Of a stretch of DNA of 64,000 bases, positions 58,301 to 64,000 are shown piece after piece (within the stretch, counting starts at the first letter, position 1; each line of letters begins with the position of its first letter). Under the pieces are notes generated by a model. That model was not told the DNA's origin. It saw nothing but the letters and a program-made list of their open reading frames with translations, and searched no databases. The stretch is from Paraescarpia echinospica (Eukaryota > Annelida > Polychaeta > Sabellida > Siboglinidae), in contig CM034543.1 of assembly GCA_020002185.1 (NCBI GenBank), positions 1,541,033 through 1,605,032 of the forward strand, in the 5' to 3' direction. The position numbers were made by a program, and so were the translations under genes.

Positions 58301-61300
58301 GTGTTGTAACCTGCCAACCATATCAGATTGTTATATGACAGGATGTAATAAGTGTTGTAACCTGCCAACCATATCAGATTGTTATATGACAGGATGTAAT
58401 CAGTGTTGTAACCTGCCACCCATATCAGATTGTTATATGACAGGATGTAATCAGTGTTGTAATCTACCACCCATATCAGATTATTATATAACAGGATGTA
58501 ATCAGTGCTGTAACCTGCCAACCATATCATATTATTATATGACAGGATGTAATCAGTGCTGTAACCTGCCAACCATATGAAAGGATGTAATCAGTGTTGT
58601 AACCTTCCAACCATATCAGATTATTATATGACAGGATGTAATCAGTGCTGTAACCTGCCAACCATATCAGATTATTATATGACAGGATGTAATCAGTGTT
58701 GTAACCTGCCAACCATATGACAGGATGTAATCAGTGCTGTAACCTGCCAACCATATGACAGAATGTAATCAGTGTTGTAACCTGCCAACCATATCAGATT
58801 GTTATATGACAGGATGTAATCAATGTTGTAACCTGCCAACCATATCAGATTGTTATATGACAGGATGTAAAAAGTGTTGTAACCTGCCAACCATATCAGA
58901 TTGTTATATGACAGGATGTAATCAGTGTTGTAACCTGCCAACCATATCAGATTTTTATATGACAGGATGTAATCAGTGTTGTAATCTGCCAACCATATCA
59001 GATTATTATATAACAGGATGTAATCAGTGCTGTAACCTGCCAACCATATGACTGGATGTAATCAGTGCTGTAACCTGCCAACCATATGAGAGGATGTAAT
59101 CAGTGTTGTAACCTGCCAACCATATCAAATTGTTATATGACAGGATGTAATTAGTGCTGTAACCTGCCAACCATATCAGATTGTTATATGACAGGATGTA
59201 ATCAATGTTGTAACCTGCCAACCATATCAGATTGTTATATGACAGGAAGTAATCATTGTTGTAACCTGCCAACCATATCAGATTATTATATGACAGGATG
59301 TAATCAGTGTTGTAACCTGCCAACCATATCATATTATTATATGACAGGATGTAATCTGTGCTGTAACCTACCAACCATATCAGATTACTATATGACAGGA
59401 TGTAATCAGTGTTGTAACGTGCCAACCATATCAGATTATTATATGACAGGATGTAATCAGTGTTGTAACCTGCCAACCATATGACAGGATGTAATCAGTG
59501 CTGTAACCTGCCAACCATATGACAGGATGTAATCAGTGTTGTAACCTGCCAATCATATCAGATTGTTATATGACAGGATGTAATCAGTGTTGTAATCTGC
59601 CAACCATATGACAAGATGTAATCAGTGTTGTAACCTGCCAACCATATCAGATTGTTATATGACAGGATGTAATCAGTGTTGTAACCTGCCAACCATATCA
59701 GATTATTATATGACAGGATGTAATCAGTGCTGTAACCTGCCAACCATATCAGATTATTATATGACAGGATGTAATCAGTGTTGTAACCTGCCAATCATAT
59801 AACAGGATGTAATCAGTGCTGTAAACTGCCAACCATATGACACGATGTAATCAGTGTTGTAACCTGCCAAACCTATCAGATTGTTATATGACAGGATGTA
59901 ATAAGTGTTGTAACCTGCCAACCATATCAGATTGTTATATGACAGGATGTAATCAGTGTTGTAACCTGCCAACCATATGACAGGATATAATCAGTGCTGT
60001 AACCTGCCAACCATATCAGATTATTATATGACAGGATGTAATCAGTGCTGTAACCTGCCAACCATATCAGATTATTATATGACAGGATGTAATCAGTGTT
60101 GTAACCTGCCAATCATATAACAGGATGTAATCAGTGCTGTAAACTGCCAACCATATGACACGATGTAATCAGTGTTGTAACCTGCCAACCCTATCAGATT
60201 GTTATATGACAGGATGTAATAAGTGTTGTAACCTGCCAACTATATCAGATTGTTATATGACAGGATGTAATCAGTGTTGTATCCTGCCAACCATATGACA
60301 GGATATAATCAGTGCTGTAACCTGCCAACCATATGACAGGATGTAATCAGTGTTGTAACCTGCCAATCATATCAGATTGTTATATGACAGGATGTAATCA
60401 GTGTTGTAACCTGCCAACCATATGACAAGATGTAATCAGTGTTATAACCTGCCAACCATATCAGATTGTTATATGACAGGATGTAATCAGTGTTGTAACC
60501 TGCCAACCATATCAGATTATTATATGACAGGATGTAATCAGTGCTGTAACCTGCCAACCATATCAGATTATTATATGACAGGATGTAATCAGTCTTGTAA
60601 GCTGCCAACCATATGACAGGATGTAATCAGTGCTGTAACCTGCCAACCATATGACAGGATGTAATCAGTGTTGTAACCTGCCAACCATATCTGATTGTTA
60701 TATGACAGGATGTAATCAGTGTTGTAACCTGCCAACCATATCAGATTGTTATATGACAGGATGTAATAAGTGTTGTAACCTGCCAACCATATCAGATTGT
60801 TATATGACATGATGTAATCAGTGCTGTAACCTGCCAACCATATGACAGGATGTAATCAGTGCTGTAACCTGCCAACCATATGACAGGATGTAATCAGTGT
60901 TGTAACCAGCCAACCATATCAGATTGTTATATGACAGGATGTAATCAGTGTTGTAACCTGCCAACCATATCAGATTATTATATGACAGGACGTAAACAGT
61001 GCTGTAACCTGCCAACCATATCAGATTATTATATGACAGGATGTAATCAGTGCTGTAACCTGCCAACCATATGACAGGATGTAATCAGTGTTGTAACCTG
61101 CCAACCATATCAGATTGTTATATGACAGGATGTAATCAGTGTTGTAATCTGCCAACCATATCAGATTATTATATAACAGGATGTAATCAGTGCTGTAACC
61201 TGCCAACCATATCATATTATTATATGACAGGATGTAATCAGTGCTGTAACCTGCCAACCATATGACAGGATGTAGTCAGTGCTGTAACCTGCCAACCATA

Positions 61301-63657
61301 TGAAAGGATGTAATCAGTGTTGTAACCTGCCATCCATATGTCAAGATTTAATCAGTGTTGTAACCTGCCAACCATATAGATTGTTATATGACAGGATGTA
61401 ATCAGTGTTGTAACCTGCCAACCATATCAGATTATTATATGACAGGATGTAATCAGTGTTGTAACCTGCCAACCATATGACAGGATGTAATCAGTGCTGT
61501 AACCTGCCAACCATATGACAGGATGTAATCAGTGTTGTAACCTGCCAATCATATCAGATTGTTATATGACAGGATGTAATCAGTGTTGTAATCTGCCAAC
61601 CATATGACAAGATGTAATCACCTGCCAACCATATCAGATTGTTATATGACAGGATGTAATCAGTGTTGTAACCTGCCAACCATATCAGATTATTATATGA
61701 CAGGATGTAATCAATGCTGTAACCTGCCAACCATATCAGATTATTATATGACAGGATGTAATCAGTGTTGTAAACTGCCAATCATATAACAGGATGTAAT
61801 CAGTGCTGTAACCTGCCAACCATATGACAGGATGTAATCAGTGTTGTAACCTGCCAACCATATCAGATTGTTATATGACAGGATGTAATCAGTGTTGTAA
61901 CCTGCCAACCCTATCAGATTGTTATATGACAGGATGTAATAAGTGTTGTAACCTGCCAACCATATCAAATTGTTATATGACAGGATGTAATCAGTGTTGT
62001 AACCTGCCAACCATATGACAGGATGTAATCAGTGCTGTAACCTGCCAACCATATGACAGGATGTAATCAGTGTTGTAACCTTCCAACCATATCAGATTGT
62101 TATATGACAGGATGTAAGCAGTGTTGTAACCTGCCAACCATATCAGCTTGTTATATGACAGGATGTAATAAGTGTTGTAACCTGCCAACCATATCAGATT
62201 GTTATATGACAGGATGTAATCAGTGTTGTAACCTGCCAACCATATCAGATTGTTATATGACAGGATGTAATCAGTGTTGTAATCTACCACCCATATCAGA
62301 TTATTATATAACAGGATGTAATCAGTGCTGTAACCTGCCAACCATATCATATTATTATATGACAGGATGTAATCAGTGCTGTAACCTGCCAACCATATGA
62401 CAGGATGTAATCAGTGTTGTAACCTGCCAACCATATGTCAAGATGTATTCAGTGTTGTAACCTGCCAACCATATCAGATTGTTATATGACAGGAAGTAAT
62501 CAGTGTTGTAACCTGCCAACCATATCAGATTATTATATGACAGGATGTAATCAGTGTTGTAACCTGCCAACCATATGACAGGATGTAATCAGTGATGTAA
62601 CCTGCCAACCATATGACAGGATGTAATCAGTGTTGTAACATGCCAACCATATGACAGTACGTAATCAGTGTTGTAACCTGCCAACCATATGACAGGATGT
62701 AGTCAGTGTTGTAACCTGCCAACCATATGACAAGATGTAATCAGTGTTGTAACCTGCCAAACATATCAGATTGTTATATGACAGGATGTAAACAGTGCTG
62801 TAACCTGCCAACCATATGACAGGATGTAATCAGTGCTGTAACCTGCCAACCATATCAGATTGTTATATGACAGGATGTAATCAGTGTTGTAACCTGCCAA
62901 CCATATCAGATTATTATATGACAGGATGTAATCAGTGTTGTAACCTGCCAACCATATGACAGGATGTAATCAGTGATGTAACCTGCCAACCATATGACAG
63001 GATGTAATCAGTGTTGTAACATGCCAATCATATCAGATTGTTATATGACAGGATGTAATCAGTGTTGTAACCTGCCAACCATATGACAAGATGTAATCCG
63101 TGTTGTAACCTGCCAACCATATCAGATTGTTATATGACAGGATGTAATCAGTGTTGTAACCTGCCAACCATATCAGATTGTTATATGACAGGATGTAATC
63201 AGTGTTGTAACCTGCCAACCATATCAGATTATTATATGACAGGACGTAAACAGTGCTGTAACCTGCCAACCATATCAGATTATTATATGACAGGATGTAA
63301 TCAGTGCTGTAACCTGCCAACCATATGACAGGATGTAATCAGTGTTGTAACCTGCCAACCATATCAGATTGTTATATGACAGGATGTAAAAAGTGTTGTA
63401 ACCTGCCAACCATATCAGATTGTTATAGGACAGGATGTAATCAGTGTTGTAACCTGCCAACCATATCAGATTGTTATATGACAGGATGTAATCAGTGTTA
63501 TAATCTACCACCCATATCAGATTATTATATAACAGGATGTAATCAGTGCTGTAACCTGCCAACCATATCATATTATTATATGACAGGATGTAATCAGTGC
63601 TGTAACCTGCCAACCATATGACAGGATGTAATCAGTGCTGTAACCTGCCAACCATAT
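40319..63657. repeat. 51-bp/38-bp two-form satellite array, runs into assembly gap
   Basis: About 500 monomers. The long form is 51 bp: TGTAATCAGTGTTGTAACCT, GCCAACCATATCAGATTGTT, ATATGACAGGA. The short form is 38 bp, identical but lacking the 13 bases between CCATAT and GACAGG. Three long and two short monomers commonly alternate to make a 229-bp unit, and multi-kb strings of these recur. Single-base variants (GATTGTT/GATTATT, GTTGTAA/GCTGTAA, GGATG/AGATG, GGACGTAAACAG) are arranged in repeated order. Positive-strand open frames read a 17-residue CNQCCNLPTISDCYMTG repeat, stopped at short monomers. No non-repeat sequence interrupts the array. Confidence 0.97.
42065..44000. repeat. Multi-kb higher-order module of the 51/38-bp satellite (first clear copy)
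   Basis: A module of about 2 kb beginning with the GACAAGATGTAATCAGTGTT monomer and including, in order, TAAGCTGCC, GACGTAAACAG, TCATATTATTATATG, GCCATCCATATGTC, CCCTATCAG and CAGCTTGTT variants. Matching strings recur at about 44978 (offset 2,913), 49812, 54036 and 60372, with changes in the number of monomers between markers. Confidence 0.85.
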
Positions 63658-64000
63658 NNNNNNNNNNNNNNNNNNNNNNNNNNNNNNNNNNNNNNNNNNN
63701 NNNNNNNNNNNNNNNNNNNNNNNNNNNNNNNNNNNNNNNNNNNNNNNNNNNNNNNNNNNNNNNNNNNNNNNNNNNNNNNNNNNNNNNNNNNNNNNNNNNN
63801 NNNNNNNNNNNNNNNNNNNNNNNNNNNNNNNNNNNNNNNNNNNNNNNNNNNNNNNNNNNNNNNNNNNNNNNNNNNNNNNNNNNNNNNNNNNNNNNNNNNN
63901 NNNNNNNNNNNNNNNNNNNNNNNNNNNNNNNNNNNNNNNNNNNNNNNNNNNNNNNNNNNNNNNNNNNNNNNNNNNNNNNNNNNNNNNNNNNNNNNNNNNN
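63658..64000. other. Assembly gap (N)
   Basis: 343 undetermined bases to the window end, starting inside the 51/38-bp satellite. The array is therefore longer than the 23.3 kb seen and its right edge is unknown. Confidence 0.99.

Noticed and set aside
40437..63621. Cysteine-rich 17-residue repeat peptides (CNQCCNLPTISDCYMTG) in the 51-bp array
   Set aside because: They last only as long as consecutive 51-bp monomers and stop at every 38-bp monomer. The minus strand is equally open (LAGYNTDYILSYNNLIW). This is not protein-coding organisation.
40319..63657. CRISPR-like array of regular repeats
   Set aside because: There are no unique spacers; the whole unit repeats, the context is eukaryotic and no cas genes exist.

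Overview
This window is non-coding-rich nuclear DNA from an animal. No bacterial-style gene layout, operon, rRNA or tRNA was recognised. Three things point to an animal: an EGF-like exon and a second cysteine-rich exon with GT/AG splice signals and phase-1 boundaries, several jockey/CR1/L2-type LINE remnants, and a Ty3/gypsy element with a tRNA-Trp-type primer site and a CHCC-like Gag knuckle (CsRn1-like). The combination fits a lophotrochozoan, possibly a marine mollusc; that placement is inference.

Layout, left to right. 1-1308: a 40-bp tandem array running off the left edge. 1618-2666: two exons of a minus-strand extracellular protein gene, separated by an intron holding AT and ATC microsatellites. 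2708-4465: GGCG, 34-bp, GT and CA arrays. 4466-9800: mostly unrecognised DNA with a candidate CCAAT/TATA promoter (about 6117-6205), a degenerate minisatellite, a dead LINE tail and a possible hAT end. 9783-14088: a tandem segmental duplication whose unit holds an ORF1-like fragment, a MITE-like element with an internal 63-bp minisatellite (few copies in one copy of the element, about 14 in the other) and a LINE 3' end. 16565-18702: a 68-bp array apparently amplified from a LINE, another LINE tail, a truncated LINE endonuclease, and a 91-bp array. 20645-26275: a 5'-truncated jockey/CR1-like reverse transcriptase pseudogene, then a nearly full-length but broken L2/CR1-like LINE. 26412-26786: a 53-bp array. 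26888-29489: a minus-strand Ty3/gypsy element with most of reverse transcriptase/RNase H missing.

From 30531 to the assembly gap at 63658 the window is almost entirely two satellites: about 9.8 kb of a 26/27-bp repeat, then more than 23 kb of a 51-bp/38-bp two-form repeat with nested higher-order structure (229-bp units and multi-kb modules copied across the array). The final 343 bases are N.

Only the two exons at 1618-2666 look like a host gene still under coding constraint. The mobile-element reading frames all carry stops, frameshifts, deletions or lost catalytic residues. The long open frames inside the arrays are by-products of repeat lengths divisible by three. The parts most worth a second look are the nested organisation of the 51/38-bp satellite, the hairpin-centred indel that separates its two forms, the direct junction between the two large satellites, and the expansion of a minisatellite inside one copy of a duplicated MITE.
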